A stretch of 64,000 nucleotides of DNA. Origin: Catenulispora sp. EB89 (GTDB lineage Bacteria; Actinomycetota; Actinomycetes; Streptomycetales; Catenulisporaceae). Position 1 is the stretch's first letter, and every line of letters begins with the position of its first letter. The stretch lies in NCBI RefSeq assembly GCF_041261445.1, contig NZ_JBGCCU010000015.1, positions 124,001-188,000 of the forward strand, read 5' to 3'. The position numbers and the translations under genes were made by a program. Below are positions 7,682 to 16,429 of this stretch, piece after piece. Under the pieces are notes generated by a model. It searched no databases, was not told the DNA's origin, and saw nothing but the letters and a program-made list of their open reading frames with translations.

Positions 7682-8710
7682 TTAGCCGAAGAACACCTTC
7701 GCTTCGTCATACAAAGACATCGGCACCGTCTTCAGCGTCGTCGTCGCGTCCTTCAGCGGCACCCGGATGATGTCCGTCCCGCGCAGCGCGACCATCTTCC
7801 CGAAGTCCCCGTCGTGCACCGCGTCGATGGCGTGCAGGCCGAAGCGCGTCGCCAGCCACCGGTCGAACGGCGAGGGCGTCCCGCCGCGCTGCGTGTGGCC
7901 CAGGACCGTGGTGCGGGCCTCCTTCTTCGTGCGGCGCTCGATCTCGGCGGCGAGGCGTTCGCCGATGCCGCCGAGGCGGACGTGGCCGAAGGCGTCCAGT
8001 TCGCCGGACTGGATCTGCATCTGGCCGTCCTTCGGGTGCGCGCCCTCGGCGACGACCACGATCGGGGCGTAGCCGCGCGCGAAGCGCGACTCGATCCAGC
8101 CGCAGACCTCCTCGATGTCGAAGGTGACCTCGGGGATCAGGATCACGTTGGCGCCGCCGGCCATGCCCGAGTGCAGGGCGATCCAGCCCGCGTGCCGGCC
8201 CATCACTTCCACGATCAGGGCGCGGGAGTGCGACTCGGCGGTGGTGTGCAGGCGGTCGATGGCCTCGGTCGCGACGTGGACCGCGGTGTCGAAGCCGAAG
8301 GTGTAGTCGGTGGCGTTCAGGTCGTTGTCGATGGTCTTCGGGACGCCCACGACGTGGACCCCGTGCTCGTCGCCGAGGATGGTCGCGACGCCGAGGGTGT
8401 CCTCGCCGCCGATCGCGATCAGCGCGTCCACGCCCTCGGCCTGCAAGTTCTCCTTGATCCGCTCGACGCCGCCGTCCACCTTCAACGGGTTGGTCCGCGA
8501 GGATCCGAGGATGGTGCCGCCGCGGGGCAGGATGCCGCGCACCGCCTCGACGTCCAGCGGCTTCGTCATGCGTTCCAACGGCCCCTTCCAGCCGTCCCGG
8601 AAACCCACGAACTCAAAGCCGTAGAACTGCACGCCCTTGCGGACCGCGGCGCGGATCACCGCGTTCAGGCCCGGGCAGTCCCCGCCGCCGGTCAGCACTC
8701 CGATGCGCAT
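7682..8710 (-). CDS. pfp: 6-phosphofructokinase, PPi-type active-site signature
   Basis: 342 residues beginning MRIGVLTGGGDCPGLNAVI. Family blocks are GGTILGSSRTNP, IGGEDTLGVA, GVPKTIDNDLNATDYTFGFD, EVMGRHAGWIALH and LGHTQRGGTPSPFDR. In this family Gly at the position equivalent to E. coli 104 goes with ATP use, whereas Asp104 together with Lys124 marks pyrophosphate-dependent enzymes such as that of Amycolatopsis methanolica. Here the motifs read GGED and PKTIDND, so PPi dependence is inferred. ATG at 8710 is chosen over the GTG at 8716 because AGGGAG sits 7 bases upstream of it. The product would act in glycolysis, possibly reversibly. Confidence 0.88.
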   Translation of the reverse strand: MRIGVLTGGGDCPGLNAVIRAAVRKGVQFYGFEFVGFRDGWKGPLERMTKPLDVEAVRGILPRGGTILGSSRTNPLKVDGGVERIKENLQAEGVDALIAIGGEDTLGVATILGDEHGVHVVGVPKTIDNDLNATDYTFGFDTAVHVATEAIDRLHTTAESHSRALIVEVMGRHAGWIALHSGMAGGANVILIPEVTFDIEEVCGWIESRFARGYAPIVVVAEGAHPKDGQMQIQSGELDAFGHVRLGGIGERLAAEIERRTKKEARTTVLGHTQRGGTPSPFDRWLATRFGLHAIDAVHDGDFGKMVALRGTDIIRVPLKDATTTLKTVPMSLYDEAKVFFG

Positions 8711-8943
8711 GGCCACACTCCCTGATGTTCACGATGTGATCTGGGTCACCGTACGATCACCGCCACCGTAACCGCTACGAGACGGTAACGAGAAGCCGAC
8801 GATCACCTGACGAGACACGCCAGTCACATGAGGTGATCTTCGTCCCGGCGGTGTCGCAGGCCGTGCCGTCGCGGCGGTGCCACCCTGGGGCTTACGCCTG
8901 GGAGCCGATGTGCGCCGATGCCGTCGGCTGACAGGGTTCGAAC
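8711..8943. promoter_or_regulatory. Divergent promoter region with inverted repeat
   Basis: The 233 bases separate the divergent PFK and hydrolase genes. An 8-bp inverted repeat, GATCACCT at 8801-8808 and AGGTGATC at 8831-8838, lies in the middle and could be an operator. No coding sequence is convincing here. Confidence 0.4.
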
Positions 8944-10209
8944 ATGACGACCACACAGTTCACCGGCCGCAACGCACCGACCCGCCGAACACTGCTGGGA
9001 GCCACACTGGCGGCCGGGGTGGCGGCGCCCCTGGCCCTGACCGGCCGCGCCTCGGCGGCGACAACCCCGAGCGGTACGACGACCGCGACGGACCCGACCG
9101 GCACGACCGTCACGACCGGCACGACCGGCACGACCGCCCCGGCGCAGCTCGTCATCCCGCCGCCGACCGGCCCGCACCAGGTCGGCACCGTGGACCTGCA
9201 CCTCGTCGACACCGCCCGCCCGGACCCCCTGAACCCCGGCCAGCCCTACCCGCTGATGGCCAGCATCTGGTACCCGGCCCGCGACGCCGACCGCTACCCG
9301 GTCGCGCCCTGGATGACCACCGGCACCTTCCAGGCCTGGCTCGCGAACGTCGGCTTCGACCCGACCAGCCTGCCGGTCCCGGTCACCGCCGGGCACCTCG
9401 GCGCCCCGGTGCACCGCGGCGGACGCCCGCGACCGGTCATCGTGTTCTCGCACGGCGCGCACGACCACCGCTCCGACACGACCACCGTCGTGCAGCAGCT
9501 CGCCAGCCACGGTTACGTCGTGGTCACCGTGGACCACACCTACGACGCCTACACCCAGTTCCCCGGCGGCCCGGTCCTGTCCCCCGACTTCGCCGACCGC
9601 GTCCCGATGTCCCCGAGCGACTTCGCGGCCGACGCCCACTTCATCCTGGACCGCGTCGAGGACATCGCCGCCGGCCGCAACCCCGACGTCGACCGCAAGC
9701 CGCTGCCCGAGGGCCTGCACGCCGCCCTGGACCTGGACCGGATCGGCATGTTCGGCTGGTCCAAAGGCGGCACCGCGACCGCCCTGGCGACCATCGCCGA
9801 CGACCGCATCCGCGCCGCCATGACCTTCGACGGCCTGACCGGCACCTCCGTCGACACCGATGTGGACAAGCCGTTCTTGATGCTGGCGGCCGCCTACACC
9901 AGGGCGAACGACCCCTTCGCCGCGGAGTTCTGGGCTCACCTGCGGGGCTGGCGACGCTACTTCCAGCTCAACGGCGCCGAGCACATCTCGTTCACCGATG
10001 CCGAGGGCATAATCCTCCAGGCGGCGAAGATCCTCGGGATGAGCCAGGCGACCGTCCAGGGCTTCGTCGGCACCATGGACCCGAACGAAGGCGTGCGGAT
10101 CCAGCAGGCCTACCCGCTCGCCTTCTTCGACCTGCACCTGCGCCACCGGCACAGCACGCTGCTCGACGGACCGTCGCCGGACTTCCCGGACGTGCAGTTC
10201 ATCCCGTGA
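8944..10209 (+). CDS. Tat-exported alpha/beta hydrolase, PAF-acetylhydrolase-like
   Basis: 421 residues. The N-terminus has a twin-arginine signal (TRRTLLGATLAAGVAAPLA, cleavage after RASA), then a Thr/Gly-rich linker of about 40 residues with TGTT repeats. The catalytic domain shows PVIVFSHGAHDHRSDTTTVV (oxyanion-hole region), GYVVVTVDHTYD, and the nucleophile elbow MFGWSKGGTATA with Ser inside GxSxG. A His in GAEHISF is the likely last member of the triad. The layout matches PAF-acetylhydrolase or dienelactone-hydrolase-like esterases. It would be folded in the cytoplasm and act outside the cell; the substrate is not known. It is divergent from the PFK gene. Confidence 0.82.
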   Translation: MTTTQFTGRNAPTRRTLLGATLAAGVAAPLALTGRASAATTPSGTTTATDPTGTTVTTGTTGTTAPAQLVIPPPTGPHQVGTVDLHLVDTARPDPLNPGQPYPLMASIWYPARDADRYPVAPWMTTGTFQAWLANVGFDPTSLPVPVTAGHLGAPVHRGGRPRPVIVFSHGAHDHRSDTTTVVQQLASHGYVVVTVDHTYDAYTQFPGGPVLSPDFADRVPMSPSDFAADAHFILDRVEDIAAGRNPDVDRKPLPEGLHAALDLDRIGMFGWSKGGTATALATIADDRIRAAMTFDGLTGTSVDTDVDKPFLMLAAAYTRANDPFAAEFWAHLRGWRRYFQLNGAEHISFTDAEGIILQAAKILGMSQATVQGFVGTMDPNEGVRIQQAYPLAFFDLHLRHRHSTLLDGPSPDFPDVQFIP

Positions 10210-10230
10210 CGCTCGGAGCATGAGGGCTGG

Positions 10231-10944
10231 TCAGGGCACCAGCGGCGCCTTGACGACCCGCTCCCCCGCCGCCCGGTCGCCGCTCCACTCCAACCCGGCG
10301 GCGTCCACCCCGACCCGGTTCCACAGCATCAGCGCCAGGTCCGAGGCCGCACCGGCGACCTCGGACACCGGCTCGCCAGGCCCGTACTCCCAGGACCGGC
10401 CGACGTCGGTCGCGGTCAGCCGCAGCGCGCTGGCCGGCTCGGCCGCGAGCCCCCGCTGGATCATGCGCGGCGCGAACAGCTCGAACACCTCGGTGACCGC
10501 GTCGGCGGCGAACGCCGGGTCGAGCGGGTCGGCCGTGCCGAGCGCGTGCTGCGCGTCCCAGCGGTGCATCCGCGTCTCGTGCGCGCGCCGGCGCTGCCAG
10601 AAGCCGACGGTGCGGGGCATCAGACTGCTGAAGGTCCAGGCCTCGGTCGCGGCGTCGGCGGACAGGGCGGTGGTGATCTGGTCGACGGTGCTGAGATACC
10701 AGGTGTGCAGGGACGCCGGGTCGTGCGGCGCGGTGCGCTCCTTGTCGTTGCGGCCGTGGCCCTCCTGGACCGCCGTGGTGACCCACAGGTTGCCGTTGCC
10801 GAGGTGGTCGGTCAGCTCGTAGAGGGTCCACGGGGCGCACGCCGACACCTGCCGCTCCAGGTCCGCCTTGGTCAGACCGACGAGCAGCGCGCCGTAGGTG
10901 TCCAGCTCGGAGCGCAGGACGCTGAAGAAGTCGAAATCACCCAT
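10231..10944 (-). CDS. DinB/mycothiol-dependent maleylpyruvate isomerase-like protein
   Basis: 237 residues from the ATG at 10944 (MGDFDFFSVLRSELDTYGAL). The N-terminal helical bundle includes CAPWTLYELTDHLGNGNLWV, with the metal-ligand His of this family, and later HTWYLSTVDQITTAL and HETRMHRWDAQHA, where further His ligands sit. The C-terminal third (SALRLTATDVGRSWEYG, DLALMLWNRV) fits the SCP-2-like second domain of actinobacterial TIGR03083 proteins. Such proteins are thought to be mycothiol-linked transferases, but most have no known substrate. The frame opens further upstream (GTG at 10977), which I rejected because family members begin at this ATG and no ribosome-binding site supports the longer form. 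Confidence 0.8.
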   Translation of the reverse strand: MGDFDFFSVLRSELDTYGALLVGLTKADLERQVSACAPWTLYELTDHLGNGNLWVTTAVQEGHGRNDKERTAPHDPASLHTWYLSTVDQITTALSADAATEAWTFSSLMPRTVGFWQRRRAHETRMHRWDAQHALGTADPLDPAFAADAVTEVFELFAPRMIQRGLAAEPASALRLTATDVGRSWEYGPGEPVSEVAGAASDLALMLWNRVGVDAAGLEWSGDRAAGERVVKAPLVP

Positions 10945-11014
10945 GGGGCGGAAGCTACCCAGCGGCTCCCGCCTCACGTCCGATTACCGCCGGTCGAGAT
11001 GAACCGGCGGCGGG

Positions 11015-11464
11015 TCAGTCGAGGCGCTTGAACATGTGCACGTCTTCGGCGTCGCCGGGGATGCCCAGCGTGCGGCCGGTCTCGACGTAGCCGTGGCGCT
11101 TGTAGAAGTCCGGCGCCTGGAAGGTGAACGAGGACACCGCGACCCGGTCGCAGCCACGCCGCCGGGCCTCGGTTTCGGCGGCCAGCAGGATCTTCGAGCC
11201 CCAGCCGTCCTTGCGCGCATCCGCACGGACCCACAGCATGCTGATGCCGCACAGGCCGGCCCAGGTCCAGGCGGTCAGGCCGCCGACGATCACGCCGGCC
11301 TCGTCGGTCACCCTCACCGAGAAGGCGTCCTGGTCCTTCTTCGAGGTGCCGGTGGCGGCGAAGTTGTACTCGTCCAGTCCGGCGTCCAGCGCCGCGCTGA
11401 GCTCCGGATCGCGGCCGCCGGTGGTCAGGCCAGCCGGGTGGTTCAGGTCGTTCGGGTGGTTCAT
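11015..11464 (-). CDS. GNAT-family N-acetyltransferase
   Basis: 149 residues. The acetyl-CoA binding region reads VRADARKDGWGSKILLAAET, a variant of the Q/RxxGxG/A loop, followed by ARRRGCDRVAVSSFTFQAPD and FYKRHGYVETG, both typical of the GNAT fold. The start ATG overlaps the stop of the upstream response regulator (ATGA), so it is the last gene of a PlsC, kinase, regulator, acetyltransferase operon on the minus strand. The first ten residues contain a small duplication (NHPNDLNHP). The acceptor substrate is unknown. Confidence 0.88.
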   Translation of the reverse strand: MNHPNDLNHPAGLTTGGRDPELSAALDAGLDEYNFAATGTSKKDQDAFSVRVTDEAGVIVGGLTAWTWAGLCGISMLWVRADARKDGWGSKILLAAETEARRRGCDRVAVSSFTFQAPDFYKRHGYVETGRTLGIPGDAEDVHMFKRLD

Positions 11465-12135
11465 TCTTCGTCCTCGTCGAGCCCTTGGGCTATCGCGTAG
11501 CGCACCAGCTCCACACGGTTGTGCAGCTGGAGCTTGTTGAGCGTGTTCTGTACGTGGTTCTGCACGGTCCGGTGCGAGAGCACCAGGCGGTCGGCGATCT
11601 GCTTGTACGACAAGCCCTTGGCGACCAGCCGCAGGACCTCGGTCTCGCGCTCGGTGAGCCGCGGCGCGTCGTCGGCGGCCCCCGCGCCGGGGCTCGACGG
11701 CACCATCGCCAGCTTGCGGAACTCCCCGAGCACCAGCCCGGCCAGGCCGGGGGTGAACACCGGGTCGCCGACCGCGATGCGCTCCACGGCCGCCAGCAGC
11801 TCCTCGCGGCTGGCGGACTTCACCAGGTAGCCGATCGCGCCGGCCTTCACCGCCTGCAGCACGTCCTGCTGCTCGCCGGAGGCCGACAACACCAATACCT
11901 TGACATCCGGGTCGGCGGCCACCAGGCGGGCCGTCACCTCCGCCCCGGACAGCCGGGGCATCTGCATGTCCAGCACGACGACCTGCGGATGCGCGACCGT
12001 CCCGCGCCGCACCGCCTCCTCGCCGTCCCCCGCCGTGGCCACCACGTCGTACCCGGCCTCGGCGAGGTCGCGGGCCACCGCGTCCCGCCACATCGGGTGG
12101 TCGTCGGCGACCATGACCCTGACCTGAGTGTTCAC
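11461..12135 (-). CDS. macR: MacR-like response regulator
   Basis: 224 residues from a GTG at 12135 (VNTQVRVMVADDHPMWRDAV) with GGGTCGGGG just upstream; an ATG at 12180 would add 15 residues but has a poor ribosome-binding site. The receiver has the DD pair, phospho-Asp in VVVLDMQMPRLSG and Lys in GYLVKSASREE. The output domain is of LuxR/NarL type (LTERETEVLRLVAKGLSYKQ). Its kinase lies directly upstream. Gene neighbourhood (PFK upstream, PlsC and glucokinase nearby) and domain build match the MacRS system of Streptomyces, which controls morphogenetic membrane-protein genes; this orthology is from memory. Confidence 0.88.
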   Translation of the reverse strand: MNTQVRVMVADDHPMWRDAVARDLAEAGYDVVATAGDGEEAVRRGTVAHPQVVVLDMQMPRLSGAEVTARLVAADPDVKVLVLSASGEQQDVLQAVKAGAIGYLVKSASREELLAAVERIAVGDPVFTPGLAGLVLGEFRKLAMVPSSPGAGAADDAPRLTERETEVLRLVAKGLSYKQIADRLVLSHRTVQNHVQNTLNKLQLHNRVELVRYAIAQGLDEDEE

Positions 12136-12229
12136 GGTCCCCGACCCTACCGAGGCCGGGCCACTCATCGCACTCGCCATATCGGCCTGTGGTCGGAAGA
12201 GCAGATGACGTCGGCGCCGCGACGCCCGC

Positions 12230-13606
12230 TCACCGCAGGGCCTTGCGCAACGCCGACACCGAACTCGCAGCCGCGCGCGGCACCGGCAGCCGCGGCACCC
12301 ACATCTCGACCTCGGTGCCCTGGCCCGGGATGGAGACCACGTCGACCCGGCCCCCGACGTCCTGCACGCGGCCCTGGATCGAGTGCGCGACCCCGAGCCG
12401 CCCGGTGCCGCGCGCCTCCTCCAGCCGGCCCTCGGGGATGCCGGGGCCGTCGTCGCGGACCGTCACCGTCACTCCTTCGGGCTCATCCTCGACGAGGATC
12501 CAGGCGCGGGCCCCGAGGCCGTCGGCGCCGGGCCCGCCGTGCCGGCGGACGTTGTCCAGCGCCGCCGCGACCGCCGCGGCCACCTCCCGCGCCACCGGAC
12601 TGGGCAGCGGCACCGCGGTCCCCGGCCCGGCCAGCGTCACCCGGGGCCCGGCCAGCCGGCCGAGCAGCGCGCTCAGGTCCAGGTCCACCGGGTCGCCGGC
12701 GTCCTGGTCAACCTGGTCGACCTGGTGCCAGCTGTTCACCAGCGACCGCAGTGCCAGCTCCTGCTCGCCGGCCATGCGGCCCAGGTCCCGGCCGGCGCCG
12801 CCGATCTCCGCGCCGCGCCGCTGGACCAGCGCGAGGACCTGGAGCACGCCGTCGTGGATGTCGCGGGCCAGGCGCTGGCGCTCGCGGGTGGCGGCCTCCA
12901 GGCGCTGGGCCCGCACCAGGGTGAGCTCGGCGGTACGGCCGAGCTCGGTGACGTAGCCGACGGCCGCGCCGGTCAGGCCCATCAGCACGATGTTGTGGAT
13001 CAGGTCCTGGCTCAGCGCGCCGCGCTCCAGCAGGTCCACGCAGCCCATCAGCGCGGCCGCCGCCACGCCGCCGCGCCAGCCCAGCGCGATGGCGACGGCG
13101 ATCACCGGGGCCGCGGACCAGACCGTGGGCAGCGTCAGGGCGCCGGCGTCGATGCGCGCGGCGGTGTCGACCAGGTCGGTGCTCAGGACGGACGCCGCGC
13201 CGACCGCGAAGTCGGTGGCGAGGAAGGCCAGCAGCGCGCGCCGGGTCGTGGTGGGGCGGTGGTAGACGATGCCGGTCCAGGCTGTCCAGACAGCCATGGT
13301 GAACAGGATCGCGATCGCGCCGCCGGTGTGCGCGTAGTGGTCGTAGGACGCGGCGAAGCGGGCGATCGCGTAGAGGAGCGCGAGAGAGCGGAAGAAGCCG
13401 AGCGCGCGCCACATCGCGGTGTCGACGGCTCCGCGTTCCTGCGGCTGCGGCTGCGGCTGCGAGTTCTGGGGGCTCTGGGGGCTCTGCACGTTCTGGGCGC
13501 TCTGCAAGCTTTGCGCACTCTGCAAGCTCTGCGTGCTCTGCAAGCTCTGCGGCTGCGGATCCTGCGACAGCGCAGCAGCCGACGACGGATCCCCCGGCGC
13601 GCTCAT
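12230..13606 (-). CDS. macS: MacS-like sensor histidine kinase with Gln-rich N-terminus
   Basis: 458 residues. Residues 1-60 are a cytoplasmic low-complexity segment with SLQSAQ repeats. Five or six membrane helices follow (for example LALLYAIARFAAS, GGAIAILFTMAVWTAW, VIAVAIALGWRGGVAAAAL), then the dimerisation domain with phospho-His in RERQRLARDIHDGVLQVLAL and a HATPase domain with AALDNVRRHGG and RDDGPGIPEG. The start at 13606 overlaps the PlsC stop by 4 bases, which supports including the Gln-rich segment. The kinase should phosphorylate the adjacent MacR-like regulator. The membrane core is MacS-like; the N-terminal repeat is not part of that family as I know it. Confidence 0.88.
   Translation of the reverse strand: MSAPGDPSSAAALSQDPQPQSLQSTQSLQSAQSLQSAQNVQSPQSPQNSQPQPQPQERGAVDTAMWRALGFFRSLALLYAIARFAASYDHYAHTGGAIAILFTMAVWTAWTGIVYHRPTTTRRALLAFLATDFAVGAASVLSTDLVDTAARIDAGALTLPTVWSAAPVIAVAIALGWRGGVAAAALMGCVDLLERGALSQDLIHNIVLMGLTGAAVGYVTELGRTAELTLVRAQRLEAATRERQRLARDIHDGVLQVLALVQRRGAEIGGAGRDLGRMAGEQELALRSLVNSWHQVDQVDQDAGDPVDLDLSALLGRLAGPRVTLAGPGTAVPLPSPVAREVAAAVAAALDNVRRHGGPGADGLGARAWILVEDEPEGVTVTVRDDGPGIPEGRLEEARGTGRLGVAHSIQGRVQDVGGRVDVVSIPGQGTEVEMWVPRLPVPRAAASSVSALRKALR
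13439..13546 (-). repeat. Tandem repeat coding for Ser/Gln-rich segment of MacS-like kinase
   Basis: Degenerate 18- and 9-base units (plus-strand form close to tgcaagctctgcg) run through codons 21-56 of the kinase. They encode SLQSTQ, SLQSAQ, SLQSAQ, NVQSPQ, SPQNSQ and then a PQPQPQ tail. Slippage of the units could change its length between strains. Confidence 0.8.
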
Positions 13607-14457
13607 TGCCGCTGGGCGTCCTCGTCAGCCTCGAGCTGCCGCTGCTCCTCGATCGCGGCCCGGCGCTCCTCGGCGGCGGCCTTCTTCGCCTCGGCGCGCT
13701 GCTCGGCGCGTTCGGCCGCCTTCTCGGCGGCCAGGATCTTCTTGGCGTCGGTGGCGTACATGTCGACGTACTCCTGGCCCGACAGGTCCATCAGCGCGTA
13801 CATGATCTCGTCGGTGATGGAGCGCAGGATGTAGCGGTCGTCGACGGCGCCGGGCACCTCGCGGTAGCGGGAGAAGTCCAGCGGCTCGCCGAAGCGCACG
13901 CCGACCCGCTTGATCTTCGGCATCACCTGGCCGGTGGGCTGGATCTCGTAGGTCCCGACCATCGCGCAGGGCACCACCGGGATGCCGGACTCCAGGGCGA
14001 TGCGCGCGATGCCGGTGCGGCCCTTGTACAGGCGGCCGTCGGGCGAGCGCGTGCCCTCCGGGTACAGGCCCAGGGCCTTGCCCTCGGACAGGATCTTCAG
14101 CGCGGTCTTCAGCGCCGGGTCGGCGGTCTTGGCGCTGGCGCGGTCGATCGGGACCGAGCGCACGCCGCGGAAGAACGCCGCGGTCAGCCGTCCCTTGACG
14201 CCCTTGCCGGTGAAGTAGTCGCTCTTGGCCAGGAAGTACACCGGCCGCGGGACCATCAACGGCATGAAGAAGGAGTCGGAGAAGGACAGGTGGTTGCTGG
14301 CCAGGATCACCGGACCGTCGGCCGGGATGTGCTCAAGCCCCTTGGCCCACGGCCGGAAGAGCACCCGGAGAAGCGGCCCCAGGAAGATGACCTTGAGCAA
14401 GCCGTAGAACAACCGTCTGCCTCTCCGTAGGGCGGTATACGCGTACAGTGACTTCAT
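13603..14457 (-). CDS. plsC: 1-acyl-sn-glycerol-3-phosphate acyltransferase (PlsC family)
   Basis: 284 residues from ATG at 14457 (MKSLYAYTALRRGRRLF). A hydrophobic N-terminal segment (FYGLLKVIFLGPLLRVLF) anchors it to the membrane. The acyltransferase motifs are present: ILASNHLSFSDSFF (NHxxxxD catalytic pair), RGVRSVPIDR, LGLYPEGTRSPDGRLYKGR (EGTR) and IPVVPCAMVGT. It acylates lysophosphatidate or a related lysolipid in phospholipid synthesis. The last 45 residues form a charged Ala/Glu/Arg coiled coil (AEKAAERAEQRAEAKKAAAE), an addition often seen in actinomycete members. It is the first gene of the operon with the MacRS-like pair and is divergent from the esterase at 14547. Confidence 0.9.
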   Translation of the reverse strand: MKSLYAYTALRRGRRLFYGLLKVIFLGPLLRVLFRPWAKGLEHIPADGPVILASNHLSFSDSFFMPLMVPRPVYFLAKSDYFTGKGVKGRLTAAFFRGVRSVPIDRASAKTADPALKTALKILSEGKALGLYPEGTRSPDGRLYKGRTGIARIALESGIPVVPCAMVGTYEIQPTGQVMPKIKRVGVRFGEPLDFSRYREVPGAVDDRYILRSITDEIMYALMDLSGQEYVDMYATDAKKILAAEKAAERAEQRAEAKKAAAEERRAAIEEQRQLEADEDAQRQ

Positions 14458-14546
14458 ACCTGCAACGCGCGGGGTTATCTTCGGGTTTCCGAAGCGAACA
14501 CTACTGCGTGCGGCGTCGCTGTACTCCCCCCGTCCGCCGTGGAACG

Positions 14547-15341
14547 ATGGTGACCATGACCGCGCCCGTGCTCCCCGGTGCCGAACCGTTTTCGCACGAC
14601 CAGAGCGAGCCGGCCGGCCAGGCCGCACCGCGGATCGGCGTGCTTTTGTGCCACGGCTTCACCGGCTCGCCGCAGTCGCTGCGCCCCTGGGCGGAGTACC
14701 TGGCGGAGGCCGGGTTCGGGGTGCGGCTGCCGCGGCTGCCCGGACACGGCACCGACTGGCACGACATGCAGGTCACCACCTGGGACGACTGGTACGCCGA
14801 GGTGGACCGGGCGTTCCACGAGCTGCAGGCCGGGTACGACCGGGTGTTCGTCATGGGCCTGTCGATGGGCGGCACGCTCACCCTGCGGCTGGCCGAGCGG
14901 CACGGGGCCGACGTCGCGGGGATCGTGCTGGTCAACGCCTCGGTCAAGCCCGACAAGGCGGTGATCAGACTGGTGCCGGTGCTCAAGCACCTGGTGCCCA
15001 GCGTCCCCGGGATCGGGAACGCGATCAACAAGCAGGGTGTCAGCGAACTGGCCTACGACCGGGTGCCCCTGAAGGCCCTGGACTCCTTCGCCGGGGGCTG
15101 GCGCACCGTCCAGGCCGACCTGCCCAAGGTCACGCAGCCGACCCTGCTGTACCGGTCGGCGCAGGACCCGGTCGTCCATCCGTCGAACAGCGCCGTGATC
15201 CTGTCCCGCGTCTCCTCCACCGACGTGACCGAGAAGGTGCTGGAGAAGAGCTCGCACGTGGCCACCCTGGACCACGACGCGGAACAGATCTATGCCGGAA
15301 GCGTGGAATTCGTCCGGCGGGTCGCCGGGTTGGGGAATTGA
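14547..15341 (+). CDS. Carboxylesterase/lysophospholipase-like alpha/beta hydrolase
   Basis: 264 residues. Motifs are GVLLCHGFTGSPQSLRPWAE (oxyanion-hole HG), LPRLPGHGTDWHDMQVTTWD, the nucleophile elbow FVMGLSMGGTLTLRL (Ser in GLSMG), SAQDPVVHPSN (catalytic Asp) and SSHVATLDHD (catalytic His). This pattern is that of the Est30-type carboxylesterases and monoacylglycerol lipases, so it probably cleaves short-chain esters in the cytoplasm. ATG at 14547 is taken; a second ATG at 14556 is nearly as good. The neighbouring PlsC and acyl-CoA ligase genes suggest a lipid context. The next gene begins 1 base after its stop. Confidence 0.88.
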   Translation: MVTMTAPVLPGAEPFSHDQSEPAGQAAPRIGVLLCHGFTGSPQSLRPWAEYLAEAGFGVRLPRLPGHGTDWHDMQVTTWDDWYAEVDRAFHELQAGYDRVFVMGLSMGGTLTLRLAERHGADVAGIVLVNASVKPDKAVIRLVPVLKHLVPSVPGIGNAINKQGVSELAYDRVPLKALDSFAGGWRTVQADLPKVTQPTLLYRSAQDPVVHPSNSAVILSRVSSTDVTEKVLEKSSHVATLDHDAEQIYAGSVEFVRRVAGLGN

Positions 15342-15342
15342 T

Positions 15343-16035
15343 GTGAGCACCGCCAGCGAACAACCGGGGCCCGGCCTGCCCGAGGAGCCCGCCGAGTCGA
15401 GGGAGCCGGCCGACGCGCCCGCCGAGGAGGTGGCGACCGCCGAGGCCGCCGCCGACGGCGCGGAGTCGGACCGGCCCGAGCTGAACGATCTGACCGATCT
15501 ACCGGACCTGGTGGATCTGTCCGGCCTGTCCGGCGGGTCCGACACGCCCGACGAGCCCGCCTCCGACGAGCCCGAGACCGAGGACGAACGCATCGCGCGC
15601 GAGCGCGTGGAGTTCGACAAGCTGGTCGTCGCCTTCCACGGCGAGTCCGCCCCCGACCCGCAGCCGCAGGGACCGCAGGCCCCGGCACCGCGCAAGATCG
15701 TGCGCTACCCGGTCCTCGACCCGCAGCCGGCCTGGCACCCGGAGATCGTCGAACCGACCGACGAGACCACGGTCGACCCCCTGGACCACGTCGAGCACTA
15801 CGAGCCGCCGGACCCGCCGCTGCCGCAGGTCGCCGCGGCCACGCTGGCGTCGTGGACGCTGCTGCTGGGCGGCGTGGGGTTCCTGGTGCTGCACACGCTG
15901 CTGAAGTGGGACACGCCGGACTACTTCGGGTGGCTGGCCATCATCGGGGTGTTCGGCGGGATCATCAGCCTGGTGGCGCGGATGAAGCCGGACCGGGATG
16001 AGTATGACGATCCGGACAATGGTGCGGTGGTCTGA
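15343..16035 (+). CDS. Two-helix membrane protein with acidic cytoplasmic N-terminus
   Basis: 230 residues from a GTG at 15343; GGGG lies 7 bases upstream, inside the esterase gene end, so the two genes are coupled. Residues 1-155 are polar, acidic and Pro-rich (LPEEPAESREPADAPAEEVA and similar) and look disordered. Two membrane helices follow near residues 165-185 (LASWTLLLGGVGFLVLHTLL) and 195-212 (YFGWLAIIGVFGGIISLVAR), ending in a short acidic tail DEYDDPDNGAVV. Proteins of this build occur next to PlsC and MacRS in Streptomyces; none has a function known to me. Confidence 0.8.
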   Translation: MSTASEQPGPGLPEEPAESREPADAPAEEVATAEAAADGAESDRPELNDLTDLPDLVDLSGLSGGSDTPDEPASDEPETEDERIARERVEFDKLVVAFHGESAPDPQPQGPQAPAPRKIVRYPVLDPQPAWHPEIVEPTDETTVDPLDHVEHYEPPDPPLPQVAAATLASWTLLLGGVGFLVLHTLLKWDTPDYFGWLAIIGVFGGIISLVARMKPDRDEYDDPDNGAVV

Positions 16036-16429
16036 GGGGCTGCGGGGCTGAGCGAATTGCGGGCCCGAGTAGCCGGCGGGCTCGGCATTTTGTGGCGCTG
16101 CTGACCTATGTGTGGGTGCTGGTGGCGGCTGCGGTTTGTTTGTGGGTTGACAGTCAAAGGCGTTTTTTGACGGCTTCGCCTAAGGTTTGGTGACCTCGCT
16201 GGGGACGCAGTTTGGTGGTGCCCCGCAGGTGGCGCTGGCGACCGGCGGTGATGCTGGACACGACCGCGCGCGGGTCCGAGTCACTGCGCACACGTCGGGC
16301 GGGCGGCTGGCGGCCGCGTATGGGGGGCACCGAAGATCAAAGGCAGGGGCTTTCAGCCGGAGCCTCTGCTCGGAGGGATGGGGGGTCGCGTAGTCTGCCG
16401 CCGGACGCTGCTTGTGGTCGCCGAGTCCC

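Noticed and set aside
8729-8956. A 75-codon minus-strand frame between PFK and the Tat hydrolase
   Set aside because: Ser/Arg-rich, no family, and it occupies the divergent promoter including an inverted repeat.
11015-12091. A 358-codon frame fused ahead of the GNAT acetyltransferase
   Set aside because: The extra part is a shadow of the MacR-like gene. The ATGA overlap at 11461-11464 defines the real start.
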